The position numbers were made by a program, and so were the translations under genes. The notes beneath the pieces were generated by a model. It was not told where the DNA came from, made no database searches, and saw only the letters and a list, made by a program, of their open reading frames with translations. Positions 10,180-19,607 of a stretch of DNA of 64,000 bases are shown here, in pieces. Where the stretch lies: positions 124,001 to 188,000 of the forward strand of contig DASYHQ010000013.1 of NCBI GenBank assembly GCA_035998445.1, in the 5' to 3' direction. This DNA comes from Tepidisphaeraceae bacterium. GTDB lineage: Bacteria > Planctomycetota > Phycisphaerae > Tepidisphaerales > Tepidisphaeraceae. Each line of letters opens with the position of its first letter. The stretch's first letter is position 1.

Positions 10180-11389
10180 GCGGTGTCGTCCCCTCCGCCT
10201 GCTTGAATGCGGCCGACAGATATTCGGGCGAGCCGAAGCCTCCTTGGATCGCCACGTCGCTGATCGGCAACTGCGTCTCGATCAACAATTCCTTCACGCG
10301 CTCGACGCGCAGGCGCCGGAGGTGGGCGGCGGGCGTGCGCCCCATGATGCGCTCGAAACGGTACTCGAGCGACCGCCGGCTGACCGGCACGCGGCGCAGG
10401 ATGTCCTCGACGGTGATCGGCTCGATCACGTGCGCCTGGATGAACTGAACGGCGTCGCGTACGTCGGCGTCCTCGATTGCCATCGCTTCGGTGCTGGCCC
10501 GCTCGGTGACGTGTGTGGGGGGGATGAGGATGGGCGATGTCGGTGCAGTTTCGCCGCGCATCAGCCGGTCGAGAAGGCCCGCGGCCTCGTACCCGACGCG
10601 CTCGGTGGCGCAAACGATGGCGGACAGCGACGGTGTCGATGCGGCGCAGCGCAGGTCGTCGTCATCGCCGCCCAGCACGGCCAGATCCTGTGGCACCAGG
10701 ATGTCGGCGGCGCGGCAGGCCTCCAGCACGTCGACCCCGTCCTGCGCCCAGGTGAAGACGGCGGCGGGGCGCTGCAACCGCTCGACCCATGCCGCCAAAG
10801 CGCGCCGGCGATCTCGCCCCGTGCCGGCCGACGGCACGAATCGCTCGCAGGTGCAACCCGCCTCTCCAACGGCTCGCGCGAAAGCCGCATAACTGTCGCC
10901 GACACTGCTGGTCCATCGAGACGCGTAGTATCCAAACCGCCGGTAGCCACGGTCGAGCAGGAACTGACCCGCAAGCCTGCTGGACGCCTGGCCATCGTTG
11001 GCAACGCGCGGGTATCGGTTTTCGCGCAAGCGAATGCCAGAGACGTTGACGACCGGCACGCGCAACTTCGCCAGGTCGCGCGCACCGGCGGCGCACGCCA
11101 CCCGACCGATCACGCCGTCACCGTCCCAATGGGCCGGTGGCACGGTCCGGCTGGCCGGCCCCTCGCTATCGAGCGTTAGCGCCCAAGAGCCCTGCTCGCG
11201 GGCGTAGTGGAGAATGCCAGCCACCAGACGGCGTCCCCAGAGGGTCGAGGTGCTGACGAGCACTGCGATCCGCCGGCGCGGCATCGGCGTCGCGCCGTGC
11301 AGGCGAGAGGTGGCGGAAGCGGCATGCGGCTTTCGAACTGCGGCGGTCGTCGCGGTGGCGCTGAGACGGCGTCGTTTGGCTTTGGGCAT
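10088..11389 (-). CDS. XylR-type transcriptional regulator: sugar-binding domain plus AraC HTH
   Basis: 433 aa from the ATG at 11389 (GAGGTCC lies upstream); an ATG at 11446 would add 19 residues. Residues ~35-290 resemble the LacI/periplasmic-binding-protein ligand domain (RRIAVLVSTSTLWGRRLVAGILHYAREQ, split here; RYPRVANDG; GYRRFGYYA; ILVPQDLAVLGGDDDD). The last ~110 residues are an AraC double helix-turn-helix (VEDILRRVPVSRRSLEYRF, then ISDVAIQGGFGSPEYLSAAF). This arrangement is that of E. coli XylR, which binds its sugar with the PBP-like domain. It probably controls the neighbouring GH78 operon or the transporter/GH36 pair. It is convergent with the GH78 gene and the reading frames overlap by 92 bp. 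Confidence 0.85.
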   Translation of the reverse strand: MPKAKRRRLSATATTAAVRKPHAASATSRLHGATPMPRRRIAVLVSTSTLWGRRLVAGILHYAREQGSWALTLDSEGPASRTVPPAHWDGDGVIGRVACAAGARDLAKLRVPVVNVSGIRLRENRYPRVANDGQASSRLAGQFLLDRGYRRFGYYASRWTSSVGDSYAAFARAVGEAGCTCERFVPSAGTGRDRRRALAAWVERLQRPAAVFTWAQDGVDVLEACRAADILVPQDLAVLGGDDDDLRCAASTPSLSAIVCATERVGYEAAGLLDRLMRGETAPTSPILIPPTHVTERASTEAMAIEDADVRDAVQFIQAHVIEPITVEDILRRVPVSRRSLEYRFERIMGRTPAAHLRRLRVERVKELLIETQLPISDVAIQGGFGSPEYLSAAFKQAEGTTPLKFRQQFQALRARQSAERRDPTPDLESAVE

Positions 11390-11617
11390 GCTTATCGGAC
11401 CTCGCTCTGGCACCTGAGACACCCGCGGCCGTCGATGGTGATTCATATTACAACGAACGGCCTCGCGGGGAAGCCCCTACTGTGAAATACCTTAGTTTAT
11501 TTGCGCTCCATTGCGTAGCTGCATTACCGCCTATCACGTACATTTCTTTCGGGCGGGTTCACCTCTCTGCGCAGGTCTGACTTGAGGATCGCGCGGAACT
11601 GACGAAGGAACGAGGGA
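11390..11617. other. Intergenic region between divergent regulator and pseudopilin genes
   Basis: About 230 bp separate the XylR-type gene (minus) from the pseudopilin (plus). A Shine-Dalgarno-like GAGGGA lies directly before the ATG at 11618. I see no strong paired -35/-10 boxes and no long hairpin. Presumably it carries the divergent promoters and possibly the regulator's operator. Confidence 0.4.
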
Positions 11618-11989
11618 ATGATGACGATGAACGTTCGAACGCAACGCGGGTTCACCCTGGTTGAGCTGCTGGTCGTCATCGGCATCATCGCGCTGCTCAT
11701 CAGCATATTGCTGCCGGCGCTAAACAAGGCTCGCGAGTCCGCGGCCAGCGTGAAGTGTGCGAGCAACGTCCGGCAGATCGCGATGTCGTTGATCGCTTAC
11801 GCCAACGACAACAAGGGCCTATTCCCACCCTATAACCAGGCGTCGTCGGCCGCCGATACCGACGACGTCGATGTTGACGGCAGCCCGCGAGCCGCATTCA
11901 ACAATTGGGTGAACAAGATCGTCGACGGCAAGTACCTCGGCGTGCGGTTCAAGCCGATCACCGGCGACAACCACGCCCGCTTCGGCTAA
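11618..11989 (+). CDS. N-terminal pseudopilin fragment ending at the in-frame stop
   Basis: If the TAA is real and not read through, the product is 123 aa. It contains the type III signal peptide (cleavage after the Gly of RGFTLVE, residue ~9) and the hydrophobic N-terminal helix, but only a small part of the globular domain. Four in-frame ATG codons sit at 11618-11629; the first follows GAGGGA at a suitable distance. A protein of this size would keep the assembly helix but lose the H-X9-DG tail, so it is probably not functional as a pseudopilin. Confidence 0.55.
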   Translation: MMTMNVRTQRGFTLVELLVVIGIIALLISILLPALNKARESAASVKCASNVRQIAMSLIAYANDNKGLFPPYNQASSAADTDDVDVDGSPRAAFNNWVNKIVDGKYLGVRFKPITGDNHARFG

Positions 11990-12517
11990 ATCACCGCCGG
12001 CGTCTTCTCCTGCCCGTCGCGAGGCGAACCGGCGTACGGACCGATCTCGCCAGCTTTCGAAGACAACTGGCCGATGTACGGCGTGAACTTCTCGTTCCCG
12101 CCCAACTCCGGCACCGTCGCCGCCGGCATCCGCCAGCAACGCCTTTTCCCGTACCAGGGCGCGCCTGGTCAGAGGAACCGCCTGCGGTTGGGACAGATCC
12201 GCCGAAGCACGCAGCTGATCATGCTCGGTGATGCCGAGCAGCGCAATAGCGGCATTGGCCGGTCCCTCTTCACCTACGACGACACCGCCGCCGTCGGTAC
12301 CCAGCAGACTTGGTTTGCAACCTCACAGACCGGCTGGCCCGCGGCGGTTCACCCCGGCGGTGCGGCGCCCACGGGCATCGCGTACCTGAACGATGTCGGG
12401 GCCCGACGTAAGCGGTCCGCGAACATCGGCTTCTTCGACGGCCACGTTGAATCGGTGAGCCTGCGCGATCTTCAGCAGAACACCGCCGACATGTGGGGTG
12501 TGAGAAATCCCTGGTAA
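11618..12517 (+). pseudogene. Type II secretion-type pseudopilin interrupted by an in-frame TAA
   Basis: The frame opened at 11618 stops at a TAA (11987-11989). The same frame then stays open to 12517 and codes for the missing C-terminal part of the protein. Read through, it is a ~299-residue protein: prepilin motif [18 protein letters not shown], linker [11 protein letters not shown], then after the stop VFSCPSRGEP and, near the end, IGFFDGHVESVSLRDL, the H-X9-DG-type tail seen in planctomycete DUF1559-like pseudopilins. VFSCPS is a hallmark of this family and starts five codons after the stop. A single C-to-T change of a CAA codon would explain it. Either a recent pseudogene, a sequencing error, or a readthrough site. 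Confidence 0.8.
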
Positions 12518-12645
12518 TCACGCGGCGTGGGATCGCAACTTATTCTAAGCAGAAAGCCTGGCGTTGGTGAGCGATCGCGCGATTGTGCCGGATCATCGGT
12601 GCGTGCTCGAGCATCTCCCTGCCCAATACCCTTTCCGTCGCAGCC

Positions 12646-14730
12646 ATGAATCTCTCCACCATTGAATGGGCGATCGTCATCGGCTTCATGGTCTCTGTCC
12701 TCGCGATCGCGTTTGCGATGCGCCAGCTGACCCGCAGCGTCGCCGACTTCCTCGCCGGCGGGCGTTGCGCGGGTCGTTACCTGCTGACGCTGTCGGAAGG
12801 CATCGCGGCGCTGGGGCTGGCGGGCACCGTCGCCAACTTCGAGAAGTTCTACACCGCCGGCTTCGCCGCGAGCTGGTGGGGCATGATGCTGATGCCGATC
12901 GGCATGGTCATCGCGCTGTTCGGCTGGGTGAGCTACCGCTACCGCCAGACGCGCGCCCTGACCATGGCCGAGTTCTTCGAACGGCGGTACAGCGCGCGCT
13001 TCCGCGTGTTTGCGGGGCTGCTCGCGTTCGTGTCGGGGGTGCTGAACTTCGGCGTCTTCCCCGGCATCGTCGCCCGCTTCCTGATCGCGTTCTGCGGCCT
13101 GCCGGGCTCGTTCGATGTGGTGGGCCTGACCGTGCCGACGCTGCCCGTGGTCATGCTGGTGATGCTGTCGCTCACGCTCACGCTGATCCTCTCCGGCGGC
13201 ATGGTGACGGTGATGATCACGGACTTCGTGCAAGCGCAGTTCGTCAACATCGCGTTCGTCGTGGTGATGGCTTCGCTGCTGCTGACGTTCGCGTGGGACG
13301 ACGTGGCCGCGACGCTTTCGAGCGCGCCGGCGGGGAAGTCGCTCGTCGACCCGTTCGATCAGGCGGACATCGCCAGCTTCAACGTCTGGTTCTTCGCGAT
13401 CTTCGCCTTCAAGCTGTTCTACAACCGCCTCGGCTGGCAGGGCGTGCAGGGATACAACTGCGCCGCCAAGAGCCCGCACGAAGCGAAGATGGCGGGTGTG
13501 CTGGCCGAGTGGCGCGGCGGGGTGACGTACCTGATCATCATGCTGCTGCCGATCTGCGCGTACGTGCTGCTGCACGACCCTTCGCGTGCGGCCGACGCCG
13601 CGGTGGTGCAGGGGCAACTGGCGCAGGTGGGGGATGCGCAGCTTCAAAAGCAGATGACCGTGCCGCTGTCGCTCGTGCACGTGTTGCCCACGGGCGTGCT
13701 TGGCCTGCTGGCCGCGGCGCTGATCGGGGCCAGCATTGGCAACGACACGACCTACCTGCACGCGTGGGGCAGCATCTTCGTGCAAGACGTGGTGATGCCG
13801 TTCCGTAAGCGGCCGCTGTCGCCCGAGCAACACATTCGCTTGTTGCGGATCGCGATCCTAGGGGTGGCGGCATTCAGCTTCGTGTGGAGCCTGACGTTTC
13901 CAATCCGCGATTACCTGCTCATGTATTTCCTGCTCACTGGCGCGATCTACCTGGCCGGCTCGGGCGCCGTCATCATCGGCGGGCTGTACTGGAGCCGTGG
14001 CACGACCACCGGCGCGTGGGCGGCGCTGCTGACTGGCGCCATCGTGTCGGTATTCGGCATCTCGCTGCAGGCGGCGTGGCCGAGCGTGCCGATGCTGGCG
14101 CAGCTGTCGCCGGTCTTCCCGATCGGTGGGGCGTGGATCGCGTTCATCGCATCGATCGGCTCGATCTTGATGTACGTCGGCGTCTCCCTCGCCACATGCC
14201 GCGCGCCGCACGATATGGACAAGCTGCTATATCGCGGCGCCCATGCCAGCCCCGGCGACGCAGCACGAGCGGAAGCGGCAAGCGATGGTGAACCAACCTG
14301 GCTGCGCCCGTGGCAGCGCCGCATCGGGATCACCGCCGAGTTCACGCGCGGCGATCGCGCCATCTATTACCTGAAGTTCGGGTGGACCACGTTCTGGGTC
14401 GTCGCGTTCGTCATCGGCACGGTCTGCGCCCTGACCATCGGCGTTTCCGATGCGGCTTGGCTGAACTGGTGGCGCTTTACGGTGGTGCTGGGGATGGTGG
14501 TGGGGGTTATCACGGTCGTCTGGTTCCTCATCGGCGGCATCCGCGACCTCTTTGACTTGTTACGCTACCTGCGAACGACACAGCGCGACTTCGCCGACAA
14601 CGGCACAGTCGCGGAGGCGGCCGAGGACGCGACCTCGCCCGAGACGGAGATCGCACCAATCTCTCCCCCGCTTACGGTTACTCCCGCCGCAGCTGGCGCC
14701 GCAGCGGTGGCGACGGCCCCGGCCGGTTGA
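12646..14730 (+). CDS. Sodium:solute symporter (SSS family)
   Basis: 694 aa from the ATG at 12646; a TTG at 12583 would add a polar 21-residue head that does not fit. About 13-14 hydrophobic helices are visible. The start (IEWAIVIGFMV ... ADFLAGGR) and the second and third helices (LSEGIAALGLAGTVANFEKF, WWGMMLMPIG) match SSS proteins, where the glycine-rich first helices line the Na+ and sugar sites. The C-terminal ~90 residues are a hydrophilic, Pro/Ala-rich tail. The GH36 gene starts 28 bp downstream, so the two are likely one operon, with the symporter importing the galactoside that GH36 splits. Substrate is inferred from context only. Confidence 0.87.
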   Translation: MNLSTIEWAIVIGFMVSVLAIAFAMRQLTRSVADFLAGGRCAGRYLLTLSEGIAALGLAGTVANFEKFYTAGFAASWWGMMLMPIGMVIALFGWVSYRYRQTRALTMAEFFERRYSARFRVFAGLLAFVSGVLNFGVFPGIVARFLIAFCGLPGSFDVVGLTVPTLPVVMLVMLSLTLTLILSGGMVTVMITDFVQAQFVNIAFVVVMASLLLTFAWDDVAATLSSAPAGKSLVDPFDQADIASFNVWFFAIFAFKLFYNRLGWQGVQGYNCAAKSPHEAKMAGVLAEWRGGVTYLIIMLLPICAYVLLHDPSRAADAAVVQGQLAQVGDAQLQKQMTVPLSLVHVLPTGVLGLLAAALIGASIGNDTTYLHAWGSIFVQDVVMPFRKRPLSPEQHIRLLRIAILGVAAFSFVWSLTFPIRDYLLMYFLLTGAIYLAGSGAVIIGGLYWSRGTTTGAWAALLTGAIVSVFGISLQAAWPSVPMLAQLSPVFPIGGAWIAFIASIGSILMYVGVSLATCRAPHDMDKLLYRGAHASPGDAARAEAASDGEPTWLRPWQRRIGITAEFTRGDRAIYYLKFGWTTFWVVAFVIGTVCALTIGVSDAAWLNWWRFTVVLGMVVGVITVVWFLIGGIRDLFDLLRYLRTTQRDFADNGTVAEAAEDATSPETEIAPISPPLTVTPAAAGAAAVATAPAG

Positions 14731-14758
14731 TTGCATGACTTTGAGGACGTAACGCGCA

Positions 14759-16933
14759 ATGGACACGATGCAGATTCTGGCCGAGTACTCCCTGGGCGAT
14801 ATGGTCGCCCGCTATTTCCAGCGCGAGGGCGACACCGGCGCATCGCTCTGCCTGTTGCCGGCATCCCGCGTCGCCGACGTTGTGGCGCACCGCGAGAAGT
14901 TGACGGGCGTGGAGATCGACCATTTCGCCAACAAGAACCTGCCCGCGTGGCGTACCGATTCGCTCGCCCACGTGCGCCTGGCCACCGACGACTGGGGCGG
15001 TGGTCTGACAGCCGGCATGTCGATGCGGCAATCGAGGACGACGCAGTCGCTGCGCTGGATGTCGACCGAGTCGGACCAGCCGACGCCCGGCGTCACCGTC
15101 ATCACGACGACCTTGCTGAACGATGCTGGCATCGTCGTGCTGCACCGGCTGACCCACCGGGCCAACGACCCGTTCGTCACGATCGATACCGCGGTACGCA
15201 ACGATGGCGCGATTGAGATAACAATCGACCTGATCACGAGTTTCTCGCTCGGCGGCATGACGCCGTTCCACCCGGAGGCCGCCCCCGGTCGATTGAAGCT
15301 GCACCGCTTCCGCTCGTACTGGTCGGCCGAGGGCCGCCCGGTGGCGCAGTGGCTTGAGGAACTGCAACTCGACCGGTCCTGGGCGGGCTACACGGTTGCC
15401 AACGAGCGTTTCGGGCAGGTCGGTAGCATGCCGGTGCGCGGGTGGTTCCCGCTGGCGTTCCTGGAGGATGTGGAGGCTGGCGTAGTGTGGGGCGCGCAGG
15501 TGGCTACCGGCGCGTCGTGGCAGATCGAGGCATACCGCAAAGACGACTTCGTCAACCTCTCCGGCGGGCTGGCCGATCGGGAGTTCGGGCAGTGGTGGAA
15601 GACGCTGCGCTCCGACGAGACCTTCGCCGCACCGTCCGCGTTCCTAACCGTTGCCAGCGGCGGCATCGATCAGGTGTCGCAGCGGCTCACCGAGACGTAC
15701 CGCTCTGGACGCGAGGCAGCGCCACCAATCGAGCGCGATCTGCCGGCCTGCTTCAACGAGTGGTGCACGACGTGGGGCTTCCCGACGCACGACACGATGA
15801 CGGCGCAAGTTCGCTCGGCCGCGGAACTGGGCGTGCGATACGTCTGCATCGACAACGGTTGGCAGCGCAGCAAGGCCGAGATCGGCAAGCACGCCGTTGG
15901 TGATTGGGAGTCGGCCGAGCGCGTCTTCTCGCAGGGAATTGACGCGATCGTCTCCCCGGCCCGCGATGCGGGCGTGGTGATGGGCCTGTGGTTCGAACAC
16001 GAGGTGGCAACGCCGAAAACCTCGTCGTTCCTCGAACACGCCGACAAGATGCTGCGCCTGGACGGGAAAATCATCGAATCGAGCGGCCGACGGTTCTTCG
16101 ACATGCGGCGCGACGACGTACACGCGCTGCTCGAGCGCCGCGTTATCGATCTGCTGGACCAGCAGGGCTTCGGGTACCTCAAGATCGATTACAACGCCAC
16201 GCTGCCCTACGGCGTGGACGGCGCCGAATCGCCAGGCGAGGGGCTGCGACAGCATATCGACGGCGTCCGGCGATTTATGACGCGGCTGCGGAATCGCTTG
16301 CCGAACCTGGTCATCGAAAATTGTTCGTCCGGCGGCCACCGGTTGGAACATTCGCTGATGAGCCTCGCGTCCGTCGCCTCCGGCTCCGATGCCCACGAGG
16401 GCTTGGAATGTCCGGTGCTGGCTGCGAACATGCATCGGCTAATGCTGCCGGAGCAGAACCTGGTGTGGGCGACCGCGCGTAAGAGCGACGACCTTCGCCG
16501 CATCGTCTACCGCATGGCCGCTACGTTCCTGGGGCGCGTGTGCCTCTCGGGTGATCTGACCGAGCTGGACGCGGCGCAGCGCGACCTCGTGCGCGCTGGC
16601 TTGAACTTCTACCGCGCGTGCGTCCCACTGGTCCGCCACGGAACCACGGCGTGGCACACGCCACAACCGCTCAGCTATCGGCAGCTGACTGGCCACCAAC
16701 TCATCAGCCGAACGTCTCCCGGCGGCGACGAAGCATTATTTGTTGCCCACCGCTTTACCGGTGCTGCCACCGACGTGATCACACTACCGCTGGCGGCCGG
16801 TTGGCGCGTAGCGGAAACGTATCACGCGGAACCGACGGCACCGCAGATACTTCAAGACAGACTGACCTTTTCACTACCACCGTTAGCCGCCGCCGCTGTG
16901 CGAATCGTCCGCGCGAACGCGACACACATTTAG
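14759..16933 (+). CDS. GH36-family alpha-galactosidase
   Basis: 724 aa. An N-terminal beta supersandwich (residues ~1-315) precedes a TIM barrel (~316-640) and a beta C-domain. The nucleophile motif YLKIDYN (Asp477) corresponds to the GH36 KxDxN signature. CSSGGHRLEHSLMS with SGSD (Asp544) corresponds to the CSxGGxR...SD region carrying the acid/base. Also visible: FNEWCTTWGFP and CIDNGWQ at the first barrel strands. There is no signal peptide, so cytoplasmic, consistent with action after uptake by the adjacent symporter. Expected to release alpha-linked galactose from raffinose- or melibiose-type sugars or galactomannan fragments; GH36 also contains other specificities, so the substrate is not certain. 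Confidence 0.9.
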   Translation: MDTMQILAEYSLGDMVARYFQREGDTGASLCLLPASRVADVVAHREKLTGVEIDHFANKNLPAWRTDSLAHVRLATDDWGGGLTAGMSMRQSRTTQSLRWMSTESDQPTPGVTVITTTLLNDAGIVVLHRLTHRANDPFVTIDTAVRNDGAIEITIDLITSFSLGGMTPFHPEAAPGRLKLHRFRSYWSAEGRPVAQWLEELQLDRSWAGYTVANERFGQVGSMPVRGWFPLAFLEDVEAGVVWGAQVATGASWQIEAYRKDDFVNLSGGLADREFGQWWKTLRSDETFAAPSAFLTVASGGIDQVSQRLTETYRSGREAAPPIERDLPACFNEWCTTWGFPTHDTMTAQVRSAAELGVRYVCIDNGWQRSKAEIGKHAVGDWESAERVFSQGIDAIVSPARDAGVVMGLWFEHEVATPKTSSFLEHADKMLRLDGKIIESSGRRFFDMRRDDVHALLERRVIDLLDQQGFGYLKIDYNATLPYGVDGAESPGEGLRQHIDGVRRFMTRLRNRLPNLVIENCSSGGHRLEHSLMSLASVASGSDAHEGLECPVLAANMHRLMLPEQNLVWATARKSDDLRRIVYRMAATFLGRVCLSGDLTELDAAQRDLVRAGLNFYRACVPLVRHGTTAWHTPQPLSYRQLTGHQLISRTSPGGDEALFVAHRFTGAATDVITLPLAAGWRVAETYHAEPTAPQILQDRLTFSLPPLAAAAVRIVRANATHI

Positions 16934-17006
16934 GGGGAAACGTAGCACGGCGGTCCGCTCACGTGGCTACCAGATTTGAGAGGATCGCACACGCGGGAGC
17001 ACCACG

Positions 17007-18509
17007 TCAGGTGCCGCAGAACGTCTGGTAACAGGCGCCGTCGGCCGGCGCCGGCAGGCGGTACTTTGGCGCGTGGCGCTCGTGATCGAAGGGGGCGGCC
17101 AAGACGTCCAGCAAGCATTCGGTGACGGATATGTCACCTTGTTCCGCCGCCGCCAATGCTGCCTCGACCAAGTGGTTGCGCGGGATGACGGCCGGGTTGT
17201 GGGCGCGCTGCAGTTGCACCGACGCTTCGCGCGGCTGCGGTTGACGCGCCAGTCTGGCCTGCCAAGCATCATGCCACTGCGTGAACGCCGGATCGCTTGC
17301 CGCGGCGGCATCTGGAGCCACCACGCTGTCGGCCAATGCAGCGAACGTGTTGGTGTGGTCTGCGTGAGTGGTGCGCATCCAATCGAGCAACGCGTCGACG
17401 AGCGCCCGGTCCCCTGGCTCTTCGTTGAACAGGCCAAGTTTCCTCCGCGTGCCGCTCAGCCAATAGTGCTCAAAACGATCGGTGAAGTGCTGGAGCGCCT
17501 CGGTGGCCATCGCGATGGCCGCCTGCTCGTCGGGATACAACGGCAGCAGGGACTCGGCCAAGCGTGTCAGGTTCCACTGCGCGATTCGGGGTTGGTTGCC
17601 GTAGGCATAGCGTCCCGCGACGTCGATTGAGCTGAAGACGGTCGCGGGGTCATAGCGGTCCATGAAGGCGCAGGGGCCATAGTCGATCGTCTCGCCGGAC
17701 AACGCCATGTTGTCGGTGTTCATCACGCCGTGGACGAACCCGACTAGTTGCCACTGGGCGATCAGCGCCGCCTGCCGTTCGATGGCGGCCTCCAGCAGCG
17801 CCTGGGCCGGTAGGGTTGCACCGGCCAGCTGGGGGTAGTGCCGTCGGATGGTGTAATCGAGCAGTGCGCGCAGTGCGGTCGGATCCTCGCTTTGTGCGGC
17901 TGCCCACTCGAAGGTTCCGACGCGCACGTGGCTGGCCGCCACGCGCGTCAGCACTGCGCCGGGAAGGGGGCCCGGCTGGCGCCACACGGTCTCACCCGTG
18001 GCCGTCACCGCGAGGCTCCGGGTTGTGGGGATGCGCAGCGCGTGCATGGCCTCGCTGATGATGTACTCGCGCAGCATCGGGCCCAGCGCCGCCCGCCCGT
18101 CGCCGCGCCGGGAGAACCGCGTGGGGCCGGACCCTTTTAGCTGGACGTCGTACCGCTCGCCGGTTGGGGTCACTTGCTCGCCCAACAGGATCGCGCGACC
18201 GTCACCGAGCATGGTGAAATTGCCGAACTGGTGGCCGGCGTACGCCTGTGCCAGCGGTGCTGCGCCCGGCGGCAGGCGGTTGCCCGCGAACACCGCCGCC
18301 GGCTCGTCCGCCATCAGAGCCTCGGTAGATAGGCCCAGCGAGATCGCCAGCGGCCTGTTCAATAGCACCAGCCGCGGCGCCTGCACCGGCGTTGGCGCTA
18401 CCGTCACGTGAAACACCGCCGGCAGCTGCGCGTAGGTGTGTTCCAACCGCCAACCCGTCGCGGCAGGAGAGGGAGATGCGTGAAGTGGCGGGCGGGCGGA
18501 TCCGGACAT
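17007..18509 (-). CDS. selO: SelO/YdiU-type protein adenylyltransferase (AMPylase)
   Basis: 500 aa, close to the family length. The ATG at 18509 follows GGAGGGA. Family motifs are clear: AQAYAGHQFGNFTMLGDGRA (residues ~85-105), DVQLKGSGPTRFSRRGDGRA, then FVHGVMNTDNMALSGETIDYGPCAFMD, split here into HGVMNTDNMALSGETIDYG and the metal-binding DYG. These form the inverted-nucleotide pseudokinase active site. The C-terminus is YQTFCGT, as in bacterial SelO. Known of the family: transfers AMP to Ser/Thr/Tyr of metabolic proteins and is tied to redox stress. Convergent with the GH36 gene and monocistronic. Confidence 0.93.
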   Translation of the reverse strand: MSGSARPPLHASPSPAATGWRLEHTYAQLPAVFHVTVAPTPVQAPRLVLLNRPLAISLGLSTEALMADEPAAVFAGNRLPPGAAPLAQAYAGHQFGNFTMLGDGRAILLGEQVTPTGERYDVQLKGSGPTRFSRRGDGRAALGPMLREYIISEAMHALRIPTTRSLAVTATGETVWRQPGPLPGAVLTRVAASHVRVGTFEWAAAQSEDPTALRALLDYTIRRHYPQLAGATLPAQALLEAAIERQAALIAQWQLVGFVHGVMNTDNMALSGETIDYGPCAFMDRYDPATVFSSIDVAGRYAYGNQPRIAQWNLTRLAESLLPLYPDEQAAIAMATEALQHFTDRFEHYWLSGTRRKLGLFNEEPGDRALVDALLDWMRTTHADHTNTFAALADSVVAPDAAAASDPAFTQWHDAWQARLARQPQPREASVQLQRAHNPAVIPRNHLVEAALAAAEQGDISVTECLLDVLAAPFDHERHAPKYRLPAPADGACYQTFCGT

Positions 18510-18794
18510 GTGTTCGCTCCCTCCGTGCCACCGGTGACGCGGGTACCGGTCGTCACGGTGTACGGCGATGCCTCACCCGCGCATAAGAGTGTAGGCGCGC
18601 CGCGCAACGGAGTACCGAAAGTCCGCCGTCGCCGTCTGGACCTGGGCCGAGGCGAACCGTGGTGGGTCGAACGGACAATGGGCCCCACGAGCTGCTACTG
18701 GGGATACTTGGCGGCTCGCCCGCGCAAGGGCAACTGACGGTAAGTGCCTCGTTTCAATGGCGACGGACCGTGGCCGTTGGTTACACTGAATGAC
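18510..18794. other. Intergenic region between selO and a divergent isomerase gene
   Basis: 285 bp. The only signals noted are the selO Shine-Dalgarno GGAGGGA next to 18509 and the TACACT box in front of 18795. Short open frames here have no recognisable protein features. Confidence 0.4.
18782..18787 (+). promoter_or_regulatory. -10-like TACACT box 7 nt before the start codon
   Basis: TACACT is followed by 7 nt and the ATG at 18795, with no Shine-Dalgarno sequence between. This spacing would put transcription start at or next to the ATG (leaderless mRNA). No good -35 box is visible. Confidence 0.45.
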
Positions 18795-19553
18795 ATGTCG
18801 AAAGCGAACGTCGGACTGATCGGCATTGTGAGCGAGCTGGCGCGCGATGATTTCTGGGGAACGATGGCGCAGGTGGCGGCCATCGGTTACCGCGGCATCG
18901 AAGCGCCGGGCCGCCTGCTCGAAGGCGACGTTGCCGAGAACGTGAAGCGGTTTCACGGGCTGGGGCTGCAGGTGCTGACGATTGGCGCCAGCCGCGAGGC
19001 GGTGCGCGATCACCTGTCGCAGGTGACCCAGCAGGCGAAGTCGCTGGGGGCGCCAAGGGTCACGGTGTGGTGGGGCCCGTGTGACGATCGCGATGCGCTG
19101 CTGCGCGATGCCGAGATGTACAACGCAGCCGGCCGGCAATTGGCGCAGGACGGCATTCAACTCTGTTACCATAACCATGGCCACGAGTTCCAAACCACGT
19201 ACGACGGCCTCTACGCGCTCGACATGCTCGTCGCCAACACCGATCCCAGGGCGCTCGCGTTCGAGATTGACATTGCCTGGGTCGCGTTTGGCGGCGAGAA
19301 CCCCATCGCAGTCCTGCGACGGCTGGCTGGCCGTGTGCCGGCGATCCACGTGAAGGACATGCACAGCCTGAACGATAAGCACGCGTTCACCGCCGTGGGC
19401 ACCGGGGTGGTGCCGGTGCGAGAATCGGTACAGACGGCGATCGAACTCGGCATCGAGTGGGTCGTGGTCGAACAGGATCGCCTGCGCAACCTGACCGCCA
19501 TGGAGACCGCGACCGTGAGCTTCCTGAATCTGAAGGAGTACGGTCTGGTCTAA
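18795..19553 (+). CDS. Sugar phosphate isomerase/epimerase family protein (IolE-like TIM barrel)
   Basis: 252 aa from the ATG at 18795, chosen over a GTG at 18744 because the conserved first strand (VGLIGIVSEL) follows it directly. The xylose-isomerase-like TIM barrel is shown by GYRGIEAPGRLL, the metal-site YHNHGHEF (residues ~118-125), EIDIAW (second metal ligand), PAIHVKDMH and WVVVEQD. These His/Glu/Asp positions are those of inosose dehydratase and hexulose isomerases. Acts on a sugar or sugar phosphate, not further defined. Followed 54 bp later by the ChbG-like deacetylase, probably one transcript. Confidence 0.85.
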   Translation: MSKANVGLIGIVSELARDDFWGTMAQVAAIGYRGIEAPGRLLEGDVAENVKRFHGLGLQVLTIGASREAVRDHLSQVTQQAKSLGAPRVTVWWGPCDDRDALLRDAEMYNAAGRQLAQDGIQLCYHNHGHEFQTTYDGLYALDMLVANTDPRALAFEIDIAWVAFGGENPIAVLRRLAGRVPAIHVKDMHSLNDKHAFTAVGTGVVPVRESVQTAIELGIEWVVVEQDRLRNLTAMETATVSFLNLKEYGLV

Positions 19554-19607
19554 TCCGGATCGCGATCGGCCGCGTCCTGCAACGTGGGAACCTTCGGAGA
19601 GCAACTT

